From: Ostrinia nubilalis
Lineage: Eukaryota > Arthropoda > Insecta > Lepidoptera > Crambidae
Direction: 5' to 3'
Assembly (NCBI RefSeq): GCF_963855985.1
Contig: NC_087098.1
Location: forward strand, 12,172,501-12,236,500
DNA: 64,000 nucleotides
The notes beneath the pieces are model-generated. The model did not search any database. It had not been told where the DNA came from and was given only the letters and a program-made list of their open reading frames with translations. The position numbers and the translations under genes are program-made. Below are positions 9,338-21,020 of this stretch, piece by piece (the first letter of the stretch is position 1; each line of letters starts with the position of its first letter).

Positions 9338-12240
9338 ATAGTTAAAACCGATTGCTAACTTAGGACTCTACATATTCATTTATTGCATCTTGTTGTTTAG
9401 AATTAGCTTTTAAAAAAATATTCTAGTCCACTCAAGTTTATTTTGTGTCACATTTATCAGACGGTTAGTGTGTATGGTCTCTGATCTCTGTTTGCTTCGT
9501 GATAGCCAAAATGATCACAAACTAACATAATATTTCCCCCAAAATACATATTTTCCTCACCACTCTGCAATAGAGTATTAGTTCTAGAAACGCAAATCGG
9601 CTTCCACTGCGCTCTCGCTCGTTTGCGATTCCAAATTATTAGGTGCGCGTCCACCGAATTATATTTTATTCAATAGAATAAACAGCATTTCCCTAGAACC
9701 GCCACAATCCGATATTTAGGTTACAGCCAAACCGTGTCTATTGTGCAAAGTGAAACGTTCCTGTTTGGTGGATGGTGTAAGGGATAAGCGGAGGGTTTTA
9801 ATGAAGACTCTTCTGTGATCTTAAGAGTTAGGTACACGATTTTAAAGGAATGAGAGTGTTTCCTTCTAACATGTACTTACATTGAGATTAGTGGAAGATC
9901 AACTGCACTGCAAAGCACCTAGAAATGTTAGATGTCACAGATGAAGTGTCATAACTGCTTGTAAATATTGTAGTCGTTAACGGCTTCAAATTATTTTTAA
10001 CTAAATTAGGAAAATAGCGAATTAAAAACAAAACCTTATTTCGTGTAGCTGAAGTTCAAATAAACTAAGCCGATTTCGAGTTGGGAAATTAATCACTATG
10101 CCCGAACTATAATTAATTTACCAGACACAGGAACGTTATTACTTGGCATACCTTTGAACACGATCAACAAAACACTTCAGAGTTTTTTTATGCCACAACC
10201 ACGAGTAAGCTACTAAGATAAGGTCATGAGCATTATACCTTGTTCCGCCTCTTACTCTAGTTAGCTTTAAACTCTTTTTAGGGTGCCATCTTGTACCCAT
10301 TCTAACTCTAAAATACGGATAATTCTAAGATTATAGATCTGAAAATTCGTCTGGTCGCACCCCTTATTTGAGGCAGAAATTTTAACCCGCAACTGCTCGT
10401 CCCTTGTCCTACCAAACCGGCAATGTTTTATTCAGGCCCGCGACTCGTTAGCGTAGTGCATTGTGGCCACTAAACAAACCTCCAAGCGGCCACATTCCCT
10501 CAATGCATGCTTGATTTTTATAGAATAATGGAAGTGGTGCGGGACCAAAGTGGTTTCTTGGCAAAAAGTAATCTTAATTATGCCTAAGACATTAATTTGG
10601 AGTTCGAAGAACTGAGAAACATTTTTTAATCGATAGGCTAAATCTCGTACTGATTCTTCTTCAGTATAAGTACCGATTCTCAAGCCTTTGATTTCTGAAC
10701 TCGTTTTTCACACAATGTCACTTACCTAGTGTAAAATAACTTTGTGGACATGTTTCCAGTTGTGTCAGATGCCTTCAAAAGTTCCTAAGTTTAACTTTAG
10801 GTATAATGAATACAGTGTTTTAAAACGAAAAATATAGAGCAAATATCAAACCAAAAGTACCATGAATTTTATTCCAGTTCATTTCAAAACGAATAAGATT
10901 CACAGGCGTCAGGACTGCCTCGACACACGACAACCTGTCTGTTAATTTATCGAAAGGAAATTAAAGAGCGCCAGTAGTAATTATGATCTATATTTAAAAT
11001 CCATTTTCGCATGCACCTGGCACTCAGTGATAACTAGTTTAGCTCGTTTTCACTCGTAAACCGTCGTGGCACAAGTCGGAAAATGAGATTAATATGAGAC
11101 GACACGTTAACGAGACGATCTACGTTGAAAAATAGGTCATGACTGAAAAAAATGTAATGTCCAGGTAGGTTACATAATTACGTGAGCGAAATGGGCATAA
11201 AAAGCAATGCAATGAAAAAAATAATTTTATTTATGGCATGGTTTATCAGACAAGAAAGTATCAAATTAATATACATAGGCAGGTATCATACACAAAAAAA
11301 TATAATAAACGTTTCAGATTTAAGTTTATGCCATGTGGTCAGCGTCCACTAAAAGTATGTGATTAAAAAAACCTACGTTCAATAGCAGTCCTTATTTTGA
11401 CTTCCGCTATTTAGGTCAAACAATTTTATTGGTTTACCAACATATGGTGAAACCACAAGCAGAGTCCGCAAGGTTCAATTGTCTTCTAGTAAAAATAAAG
11501 TCCAGTGTACCCTGAATAAAACTTATTTCAATAAAGTTGAGTTAAAACCGCAACTTGACCGATGAATCTTTCAGGATTTTTCATAGGAAATCGGTTTTGA
11601 TTGTTAATTTATTTTCTGGTAAGATATCACAGAACACAAGACATCACATGAAAAGTTAAAGTGCTGTGGTATTATTACACCTAAGTCGCAAGCATCACAT
11701 GATAATTTGTAAAAATGTATTTTTTAATTTAATTTAAAAAAACGGTTAGTATGCACCCCGTCATAAAATAAGTGCATGAGCTCTAATCGCATAAATCTAA
11801 TTTATTCCAATATCAATCGTGATGTGTAAACGCACCTGCATCCAGTACCCGCAAAAAATGGTCTATGCCTTGAATATTACAACGGCTGCAATGTTGCTTG
11901 TCCATTTAATCGGTGACAGGTGCTGACTGGGGCAGATTTCTGCGCCCATTACTTACTTATAAGGTCAATCAAGTACTTCTTTTTCATATTTTTATCATTC
12001 GTCATTTTTGTGATTCCTTCAACCTGGTGCCGGTCGCGTGTCATTAAGTCTTTATATCGTCTGGTATTGAGGATGCTTGATGCAGAAATATTTGCTGTCG
12101 CATGCTTTGACTTTTAGTTTTTGTGTGCAGCTATTTTTATTTCGCTTATAAAATAAGGTGAGTAAAGAGGATACAGAAATAGTGAAACGTGGTGGACTGG
12201 TGTAGGTAACGTTTCGCGCCAATATTGGGTTGGAGGGAAA
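9338..12240. other. Non-coding, nothing recognised
   Basis: 2.9 kb with only short chance frames on both strands (longest 83 codons, 10432-10683 minus, no motif). I see no repeat family, RNA gene or splice-bounded exon here. Could be intron or intergenic sequence of the host. Confidence 0.5.
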
Positions 12241-12325
12241 AGTGACACTGACATTTCGTCACAGAAGCAAAACTTCGTGGGAAAATTTTAAACTGACATT
12301 TCGTCACAGAAGCAAAACTCATTTT
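12241..12325. repeat. 28-bp direct repeat, 45 bp apart
   Basis: ACTGACATTTCGTCACAGAA followed by GCAAAACT occurs at 12247 and again at 12292. A small local duplication. Confidence 0.8.
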
Positions 12326-12699
12326 ACTGATCGGTCGAAATAAAAAAAACAACAGAACTGTGTATGAGCAAGAAAACTATTTTGTGGAATTTCTTCTTTT
12401 TTTTGCCTAAATTTTATTTCTAATAAAACGGCAATTTTATCGTCAGTATCAATATTACTGATGTAATACTGAAATAGATACCTATTATAGAAGACGCAGG
12501 AGAAACCTAAATTGGATTGTGAAGATATAACCACTTTGAACTATTTGCACAAAATGTCAGATACAATCTAACAATCATCTCGGTGTTACCAAATGCAATT
12601 CGTCTTCCATTACTAATATAATATTTCATAAATTATTATCAGAATTTTGTCCTTGTTACACGTTGTAAATAATGTAAATAATGCAGAACGAGAATAGCT
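12326..12699. other. Non-coding, nothing recognised
   Basis: AT-rich flank of the long inverted-repeat element; no feature supported. Confidence 0.45.
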
Positions 12700-13663
12700 G
12701 AAATTGAATGAGAATGTCTCCAACTTCCTCATTGGCCCTAGAGCAATTCCAAGTATACCATCAATAAAAGCCTAATTAGAGTCATCAAACCTCTCAGTCA
12801 TTCAATTAGAGCCATTAGAACTTCATAACTATGAGTTGTTTTCTATGTGTAAGCCGAGGACACGTGTCTCCAGCTGAGACATCTGTATCTTCGTAAATAT
12901 TTATGCTACGATAATGTATTATACCTCAAAAATTACAGTCGAATCCAAATAGTAGGCTTTCCACTTTTCAAGACTTTAGCTCAAATACTGTTAAAACCAC
13001 GATCAAAAAACTATGTGCGAGCTGGAGTACCGTGTCTCCAGCTTACACATCTGTATCTTCGTAAATATTTAAGCTACATCAATGTTTAATATCTCATAAA
13101 TTAAAGTCGAATAAAAAAACCCGACTTCAAATCTTTCAAAGCTTTATTTCGAACCGTTTTCGAACTACGAACCGATACGTATGTGTAAGCTGGTGACACG
13201 TAACACACGGTGGATTATTAAAACCGTATAAGTTAGAGTTGCGTTTTAAAGATCAAATAATTCGTTATAATTAAAGTACACACGAGACATAATTTCAAAT
13301 CTCTAGGCCTCTTAGTTTCAGAATTAAAAGCCAAAAACTATTTTCCCGCCAAATAATTCAAATAATATGGGTCGACTGCGACGTTGCCGTTCCGTGCGTC
13401 CACTAGAGCAGTCGAATTTGAACCTAAAAACTAGTATTGTTTGAATCATTTTTATTTGTAGTTTAAATCATTTAATTTCGATTATAAGAATTTTAGACTA
13501 GGAGCCGGCTGATTTGTGTATTGAGTACTTAATAACCTATATTTTATTAATAAGAAAAAGCTAGGTAAAACAAAATTATATTTTAATATACAAGTATAAT
13601 AACGAACTTGTTTCCAAAGACTCAGAAGAAAGACAACAATATTGGAATTATGGTCGGGTGGTC

Positions 13664-13952
13664 GCTGCTCCGCCCCTATTGGTTGTAGGGTGATGTTATA
13701 TAACCTAAAACCATCCTTGATAAATGGGCTATCCATAACAAAAAGAATTTTTCAAATCGGACCAGTATAGTTCCTGAGATTAGCGCGTAAACTACTACAA
13801 TTTTTCATACAGTCATAACTTTTTACTGACAGTTTATTTATTTTTCGTCCCATACTGAAAGTTAATCTCTATTTAATGGACCATAAGCCAATATAGGTAT
13901 CATTAGTGGTGGACATTTGGACCACTTTTGGTCATTGTCCTTTTAGTACGAT
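13664..13952 (-). mobile_element. Truncated copy of the 3729-4366 element
   Basis: Matches 3729-4016 in opposite orientation, including CCGCCCCTATTGGTTGTAGG, GATAAATGGGCTATCCATAA and the terminal TTTTGGTCATTGTCCTTT. Homology stops abruptly at GGAGCAG, so one end is lost. It lies just inside the left arm of the composite element. Confidence 0.8.
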
Positions 13953-14035
13953 ACCGATTTTGGCTTGAATAATATATTTTTTTAAGTTATCTATGAGTGA
14001 ACCTAGTCGCTGGAAGAAAAATATTTAATTTTTAT

Positions 14036-14275
14036 CGATCCAGCGACTGGGACCACTGTCCCAGTTAATTGCGGTCCCAGTAGCCGGAATCTACGGCCCG
14101 ATCGCGAACGTCTTCGCTTTCGCTTCGCGAAGCCCACACTCGGCCTCGTCGGCACGCGCACCGACGATCGCCAAACGGCTAGAGTACCTTCTGTACTCGC
14201 CACTCTGCCCGGTGAAGCTGGAAAAGCTCCTACAGCTACCAGCGCGGGTCCCTTCAAAAAAAAAAAAAAAAACCG
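14036..14275. other. GC-rich island with A-run, origin unknown
   Basis: Far more GC-rich than its surroundings, with CG-rich words such as CGATCGCGAACGTC, and open in frames on both strands (an 84-codon frame on the minus strand and over 60 codons on the plus). It ends at a run of 16-17 A at about 14257. I do not recognise a protein. It may be a captured piece or a retroposed 3' end. Confidence 0.5.
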
Positions 14276-14329
14276 GAAACCTCCCCGACCCGACCGTGGA
14301 TTACCAGTATTCTACTACACAGTAAAGTA

Positions 14330-14547
14330 TAGGGTAAGGTGGGGCACAATGTTACACGGGGTACAATGTTACAATGCATATTTCTCCGTCCCTTTCTATT
14401 AGTTGTATGATGTTCAGCGGCTCAGTTCAGCAGCTCTTATGAGCTTGACAAACGTGTATACCAACATCATACAACTAATAGAAAGGGACGGAGAAATATG
14501 CATTGTAACATTGTACCCCGTGTAACATTGTGCCCCACCTTACCCTA
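14330..14547. mobile_element. 218-bp foldback with perfect 85-bp arms
   Basis: 14330-14414 and 14463-14547 are exact reverse complements as far as I can read, separated by a 48-base loop. The arms start TAGGGTAAGGTGGGGCACAA and contain two related GGTACAATGTTAC-type blocks. No coding capacity. It lies inside the composite element at 12708-16224. Confidence 0.92.
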
Positions 14548-15000
14548 CCTAGGTTATTAAAAGTTGATCGATCTGTGATAAATAATTTACCTGATTAATT
14601 AGTTTTATGAAGTAGGAATTTTATTTCATTAGTGATACCCGACAAGAACGTAGATCATCGGATTTCTAGTAAAGTGCATCTACCTTAATTATTAAAAATA
14701 TTAATTGATCTGTGATAATAATCGAGCTGAATAAAAACGTTTTTGATTGTTATTTTAGTATTTCATTCTAGCTATTATATTTCCAAGAATAACCTGGTTT
14801 TGCCATGTCTGAATACAGTTTTTTTTTCGGTTTCGGTAAAACCGGTTTTGTGACCCCCTAAATCCCACCCTTACGTTCATATAAAAAGAATGTGCGTAAT
14901 CTATACGTACATAAGGCACCTAAAATAATAGAGAGGAAAGAATTGATTGTATTGCACAATGAACCGTCTCAGCTATAAAAGACCCACTAAACTGAACTGT

Positions 15001-15120
15001 CCCACCAAACACATTGATAGGGGGCGCCACCATTGTTCACCTGTACAAGGTTTCCCAAAAAGTACTGTCAAGCCGAAGCCCAGAGGTAGAGTATCACTAG
15101 GGCTACCCGAATACTCGATT
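15001..15120 (+). repeat. Repeat with GTCAAGCCGAAGCCCAGAGG motif
   Basis: Holds GGGGGCGCCACCATTGTTCA, then TACTGTCAAGCCGAAGCCCA, then TCACTAGGGCTACCCGAATA. A diverged copy of the second half lies on the minus strand at about 44985-45110. Two copies make it a repeat family; class unknown. Confidence 0.6.
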
Positions 15121-15189
15121 TTTTCAAGTTATTTATAATTTTCAGATGATATGATAATGATGAAAATCTTTGTCATATTTCAAAAACTG

Positions 15190-15322
15190 GGATAAAATCT
15201 ATCCTACGTCCTTTCCCGGGACTCAACCATCTCTATGCCAAATTTCATCAAAATCGGTTCAGTGGTTTAGGCGTGAAAGCAAGACAAAGTTACTTTCACA
15301 TTTATAATATTAGTATAGATGC
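15190..15322 (+). repeat. 3' part of lepidopteran interspersed repeat
   Basis: From GTCCTTTCCCGGGACTCAAC through AAAATCGGTTCAGTGGTTTA to TTATAATATTAGTATAGAT. Matches 28066-28192 closely but lacks the GCCCGCGGCTTCG head. Confidence 0.8.
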
Positions 15323-16232
15323 AATGTTTTTGCCTCGATTAAATAAAACAATGTGATCAAAATAAAAACTTATTATCAAAATATTTTATAGGTTATTAGG
15401 TACTCAATACAGAAATCAGCCGGCTCCTAGTCTAAAATTCTTATAATCGAAATTAAATGATTTAAACTACAAATAAAAATGATTCAAACAATACTAGTTT
15501 TTAGGTTCAAATTCGACTGCTCTAGTGGACGCACGGAACGGCAACGTCGCAGTCGACCCATATTATTTGAATTATTTGGCGGGAAAATAGTTTTTGGCTT
15601 TTAATTCTGAAACTAAGAGGCCTAGAGATTTGAAATTATGTCTCGTGTGTACTTTAATTATAACGAATTATTTGATCTTTAAAACGCAACTCTAACTTAT
15701 ACGGTTTTAATAATCCACCGTGTGTTACGTGTCACCAGCTTACACATACGTATCGGTTCGTAGTTCGAAAACGGTTCGAAATAAAGCTTTGAAAGATTTG
15801 AAGTCGGGTTTTTTTATTCGACTTTAATTTATGAGATATAAAACATTGATGTAGCTTAAATATTTACGAAGATACAGATGTGTAAGCTGGAGACACGGTA
15901 CTCCAGCTCGCACATAGTTTTTTGATCGTGGTTTTAACAGTATTTGAGCTAAAGTCTTGAAAAGTGGAAAGCCTACTATTTGGATTCGACTGTAATTTTT
16001 GAAGTAACTATAATACATTATCGTAGCATAAATATTTACGAAGATACAGATGTGTCAGCTGGAGACACGTGTCCTCAGCTTACACATAGAAAACAACTCA
16101 TAGTTATGAAGTTCTAATGGCTCTAATTGAATGACTGAGAGGTTTGATGACTCTAATTAGGCTTTTATTGATGGTATACTTGGAATTGCTCTAGGGCCAA
16201 TGAGGAAGTTGGAGACATTCTCATGAAATTGA

Positions 16233-19200
16233 ACCACTTTACCGAACATTAGTCGATTTCGTAGTTTTGTTAAAAATCTTATAATGACTGCCTCTAGGCC
16301 ATCATAAACTGTAATTTATTCTGCAACTGTTCCAATTTTGTGATAAAAATATCATAAAGAATATAATTTCAGAAACTAAATCTTGAATTGGCAGCTCAAT
16401 TTACATTTTAACCATAGATAAAAGATAATTAGGTCTTACAGAACTTGCTCTATATTAATCTGTAGATTCGTGTAGTTTTATGCCTTTATTTGCACGAGCC
16501 GTGTTGATGGTTCGTTCTAAATTAATTGGAACGAGCACAAGACGTCCATCTGCAGTAATTGTACATACATTGTCCGCGTTTTATGTCCTTGACGCCAGCT
16601 GACCGCTGTCCTACAGGATCGCAAAGATGAGTTACATTGTAGAAGTGACACTGTTGAAATACTTTAAATGCTGCATAGTTGTGCTAACTGACCCTTTAGA
16701 GTTGTGTTACAAAGTCACAATGTCACATTGTTCTGTTCAACCTAAACTGAAAGTTTAAATGATGGTAATTTAATATGTAGTTACGAACGACTATGGATTT
16801 AGACTTAGAAGTAGTAAATGTATCAATTTTAGCAAAGAGCAATGTACTTGCGGATAGGTAAAATAGGCTAGCACCTTTAGGCGGTCTTATCATAAGGAAG
16901 CGATCTCTTGAAATTGGAGACTATGGTACAGAAACAAAAAAAAAATGTAATAACGAGATTTTTTTTTATAAATTGAGGTGCAAAAATAAATACTAGCCAA
17001 GATTAAATTTATTACGATAAGTATGTTCAGTATTGGTAGACTCTGACCATTCTCACAAAATATTCCTTTAACACCTTTATAAAGTAAAATAAATTAAATT
17101 TTTGCAAAAAAAAAAAACTATGTGTGGTGGCTCGCGACTGTTCGGTTTTCAAAAGTTTTGATAAACATTTTAGACAATACACTATTGTTATGTGCATGTA
17201 CGTACAGTGTACACGTACACACACAAGTAAAGCTCACTTGCTTTCGCGAGTTGCAAGTACTTTAATTAATCCTCATTCTAATCTTCATGTCATTTAATGG
17301 AAGGCACAAAACGATCTCTGAATGCTTCAGACTAGTTCTCAGTTGATCTTGCAATCAACAAGTTTTATCAAGACAGACGCGTTATTTTTGTTCGGCTTTT
17401 TTGCCGCCGTATGTCGCGCGCCCTACCGAGTAATTATTGCGAAACTAGTATTTTAAAAGTCGTTCGTAATTAACAGGTTCTTCGCAGCATCTGCCCGATG
17501 CATACCAACTCAAACCTTACTATCAATACAAAAATATACCCTACTGATAAAGACTTTCAGTCGGTTTTGAGTTGTAAGGGAATTGAAATTGAACGTGGTG
17601 TAGTTTTTCTGTTTTTGGTGATTAACAACTGTCTTCCATCATTTTAGGCCTTTAAAGTCAGTCGCCGCGGGCTTGAATGAGATGTAAAGTTCATATTTTA
17701 TTATGGAAAAAAGACAATGATTGCCTACGAGTGTAAGCAAAAATATAAACTTAAGTTATACAACATTAATAATCAACATCTTGTCGTATTTAATCTTTTA
17801 CGTTTATTAACATTCAAAATTCAAAAGATTTAACGATTATTTTATTCATGAGAAACAATTTACGGCAGCGATTTTATTTTCCTTGTGTAAAGAAAATCTA
17901 AACATAAACCATAGTTTTCAAGCACTTCTTGACAAATTGCGGTTATGAAAATTCCTAACTCAGCAAAGTGAAAGTCATACGGCAAAAGGAAAAATCTTAG
18001 AAAAGTACAAAACATTATGGTGCTTGCATTTAATCGCTTATTTTAGCAATTGAAGTCTGTTTTCTCATGCTTTTCCTTAGGTTTTGTATGTTATGTAAAT
18101 AATATCTAGGTAATTTAAAATCTGAGGTGAACTAAAAGCCTCTATAGTTAATGTAGGGGCATAAGTATCGTCTGCTTTACTGTTTATGCGACATAGCTCT
18201 ATACTGCCGAAGTATGTGCCGAAAAGAACTAACTTTTAGACTTCAACGGACGATAGTGGTATTTCTATAATTTTTCCTTTAAAAAAGTAATAACATAAAT
18301 TCGGGTACCACGAACCAACAAATCAGGTCTGCCGTCCGAGGTCCTGAAATTCTGAATCTCCGAAAAAACGATCCGAAACCGCTATTAAGCCCGACAAAGT
18401 GCCGTGGACGTCATAAAATATATTTTCCGATAGTCAAATTGCAGCATTGGCGTCGCACACAAATCTCTTCCGATAAATTTTGCCGCGAACCGTTCGAGCA
18501 AACTCACACTTTACTCGCTCCATAAAGTTTTTGCGAGATTTATTTCGAGATTGAGGCAATTTGACGGTAGCAATTTGCATTATTACCTCAATTGTTACCG
18601 TGAACAATTTATTTTATAATAATTCTCATTAAAATATTTAATAGGTAATTTAATGATGAGTTTGTTTCTTTTCAACCTCTGAAATTATTGAAAAATTTCT
18701 GAAAACTGCTCATTTAATTTCCCTTGTCGAAATAAGTTAATACTCGTTTATTAACTAATTTGGTATACCTAGTAAAGTCCAGACCATCACAGGTTGTAGA
18801 CAAACTGTTCTCATAGTGTGCTAACTACATAAACTGGAAAGATAAGGTACTTAAGTACCTGACTTGTGACACTTCAGTGTTCTTTCACGTAACACAATGT
18901 TTTTTCTTCACTTTTTGTATTTCAAAGGCTAATTTTCATATAACAAAGTGATTAAAATAACAACTTCAATAACCTAACTACAAAGCGTTATAAAGTGAAC
19001 GTCATTATTTATTGGCAGATGATTGGCATTAAACTTAACTGAATTTGCTTTGATTTATACTTAATCGTATAACTATTTGGTGTAGAATTAAAATTGTAAC
19101 ATTTTTTAAAATATTTGAACTGTTTTCGTACTTAAACGTCCAAGCGATGGCGTTATTCTACACGTCTACTTTTATTTGCACATTTTTACTGTAATTTTTT

Positions 19201-19312
19201 TTCTGCAGCTTAGCTTTAAGCATCATAAATTGGTTCAGTGGTAGGTACTGTTGTCGATTGATCATAAATTTATTTTTGTTTATCTTATGCATGGAGTCAT
19301 CTTTTTATCACA
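16233..19312. other. Non-coding, nothing recognised
   Basis: 3 kb without a recognisable gene or repeat. The stretch 18300-18560 is somewhat more GC-rich and complex than its surroundings and could be a conserved non-coding element, but I have nothing to compare it with. Confidence 0.5.
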
Positions 19313-20249
19313 TAGGGGAGAGTTCGGTATATTGTACCGCCGGGTAAATTGTACCACCCTCATATTTCGTAAAGTATTTATTGAATGTCTGTAATTGCAA
19401 CACTCAGCGATACACAACTAAAATCAATTAATATCGGCCATGTGGTTTTTGCCGTGACAACGAACACATGTGTTTTATTTTGAAAAGTATTTTTTCATTG
19501 TTTTCAAGTAACTTTTGACGATACATGTTTAGTTTGTAATTTTGTTAAATTTAATCACAGGGTGTTTCTAACATATTATTTAGAAGCGTAAATTAGTGTG
19601 GATTACAATTATTTGAAACATTTTTCGGTATTTATAAGGTATATTTTATACCGATTATTTAAATGCACTATCACCTAGTCGGCTAAATTGTACCACATCA
19701 AGTTGTATGGAACTTTACCAAAGGATTTTGAATTTTTTTTTAGTAAATCATATTTTGAAGTTATAATAGCGTGGTTATGTTTGACTAACAATAAATGAAA
19801 GCAAAAGACTGGCAAAGTAGATTAGGTACAAGTGTGCGTTACGATAATTGGAATTACAAAACTTGTACTCAAAATCGTGATAACGTGTAAAACAATATCG
19901 ATTTTCTATGTTATTAACTACTGTTCCTTTTCGTTTCCTAATTTGTTAAGAATGTATCGTATAATATTTTAACATAGTTTTTTTATAGGCTTGAAATTTA
20001 TTGAAATCCAATTTAGTAACCCTGTGGTACAAATTATCGAACCGGTTGGCTAAATTGGACCGAAGCTCTGAACTCGTACTTTGTTGATTTGTACTAAATA
20101 TACAACAATCATGTTAATTAATACTTATGAAATAGTAAGTTGAATAATGTATATTTTATTTTAAACCATGGACATTAGAAAAAACAAAAGAAAACTAGGT
20201 GTAAAATGGGATTGAAAAAATCTGGTCCAAATTAGCGGACTCTCCCTTA
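19313..20249. mobile_element. 937-bp MITE with TTGTACC termini
   Basis: The left end TAGGGGAGAGTTCGGTATAT pairs with the right end, whose complement is TAAGGGAGAGTCCGCTAATT; both continue to a TTGTACC/TTTGGACC block, about 26 bases of imperfect inverted repeat. TA lies at both borders. Blocks like GGCTAAATTGTACCAC recur inside (near 19340, 19682 and 20045). No coding capacity. Confidence 0.7.
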
Positions 20250-20573
20250 ATTGGATCAATTCAATCCGACCAAACTAACAGAAGGCACTAGGTACTAAAC
20301 TTTGTCTCTTGGAAACCAAACCCAACCTCCGTTACCCAAAAATGTGCTAAACCACGACTAATATTTTTCTTTTCATAATTGCGTTGCCTTTAATCTTGTT
20401 TATGCTAGACGCAAACACTTAATAATTCATCCTCCAGTCTGATACCTACGTCAAATTACCCAATCTCAGTTGGGAGGTGTTTCACTGGAATCGCTCGAAG
20501 AATACCAAATGAAGATCGACGGGCCACAGGCTAAGTTTTATATTGATATTTACCAACTATCGAGTTGATCTAT
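20250..20573. other. Non-coding flank
   Basis: Nothing recognised between the MITE and the LTR element. Confidence 0.4.
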
Positions 20574-20578
20574 CTATG

Positions 20579-20745
20579 TGTTATGTATAGCTATCTAGCT
20601 GTACCCCTCAACGTACTCGTAGTTGTATCTATATGTAGGCATGTATAGCGGCTGCGCCCGCCCATTGGTTTTACGAATAAAGCGTCAGTGCGTTTTATAT
20701 CTTTGGTCGTTTTACTTGTCTCGCACGCCTATCAACTACTTAACA
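20579..20745 (+). repeat. 5' LTR, 167 bp
   Basis: Starts TGTTATGTATAG and ends TACTTAACA. AATAAA at 20676-20681 is a plausible polyadenylation signal. Directly after it, GTGGCGACGTTCTACC has the TGGCGAC start of an insect-type tRNA primer-binding site, offset by one base. Confidence 0.88.
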
Positions 20746-20793
20746 GTGGCGACGTTCTACCCGCGTTAACCGAAAAAAAAGTAGTCTTGTGAA

Positions 20794-21020
20794 ATGTCTC
20801 AATTTGGATTACTATCGAGTTTTGACCACAATTCACAGTCGTGGCAAGTGTACAGAGATCGGCTCCAGCAATGGTTTATAGCCAACGATGTTGTGGAAAC
20901 CAAAGATACCACAGGAGTCAAGCGACGAGCTATTTTGTTGAGCGCACTCAACGAGTCCACGTACAAGCTAGCAGCAGATTTGGCTAGACCCAAAGAACTT
21001 CAAGAAGTACCCTTTGAAGA
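20794..21020 (+). pseudogene. Gypsy-like gag N-terminal fragment
   Basis: Gag is the structural protein that packages the retrotransposon RNA. The frame opens at ATG 20794, 48 bases after the LTR. It has the N-terminal gag pattern of insect Ty3/Gypsy elements: a W-x-x-Y-RDRLQQWFIAND block near residues 17-32, then KRRAILLSALNESTYKLAADL. About 76 codons are gag-like; the frame then runs into 3' LTR sequence and the inserted transposon and stops at 21117. Capsid core, zinc knuckle and pol are missing. Confidence 0.85.

Larger units (their letters stand above)
12700..16232. mobile_element. 3.5-kb composite DNA element with about 845-bp inverted repeats and 8-bp target duplication
   Basis: The element is 12708-16224. 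It starts ATGAGAATGTCTCC and ends GGAGACATTCTCAT, and GAAATTGA flanks it on both sides (12700-12707 and 16225-16232; nine bases match if GAAATTGAA is counted). The arms, about 12708-13555 and 15378-16224, are nearly identical reverse complements; by eye only a few scattered differences. Each arm has internal subrepeats, for example CTGTATCTTCGTAAATATTT near 12884 and 13046. Very long inverted repeats with an 8-9 base duplication recall Mutator-like or foldback elements, but no transposase is present, so the superfamily is inference. The 1.8-kb centre holds pieces of other repeats, listed separately. Confidence 0.88.

Noticed and set aside
14003..14257. 84-codon minus-strand frame in the GC island as a protein
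   Set aside because: High GC lowers stop frequency on both strands; the plus strand is equally open and neither frame resembles a family.
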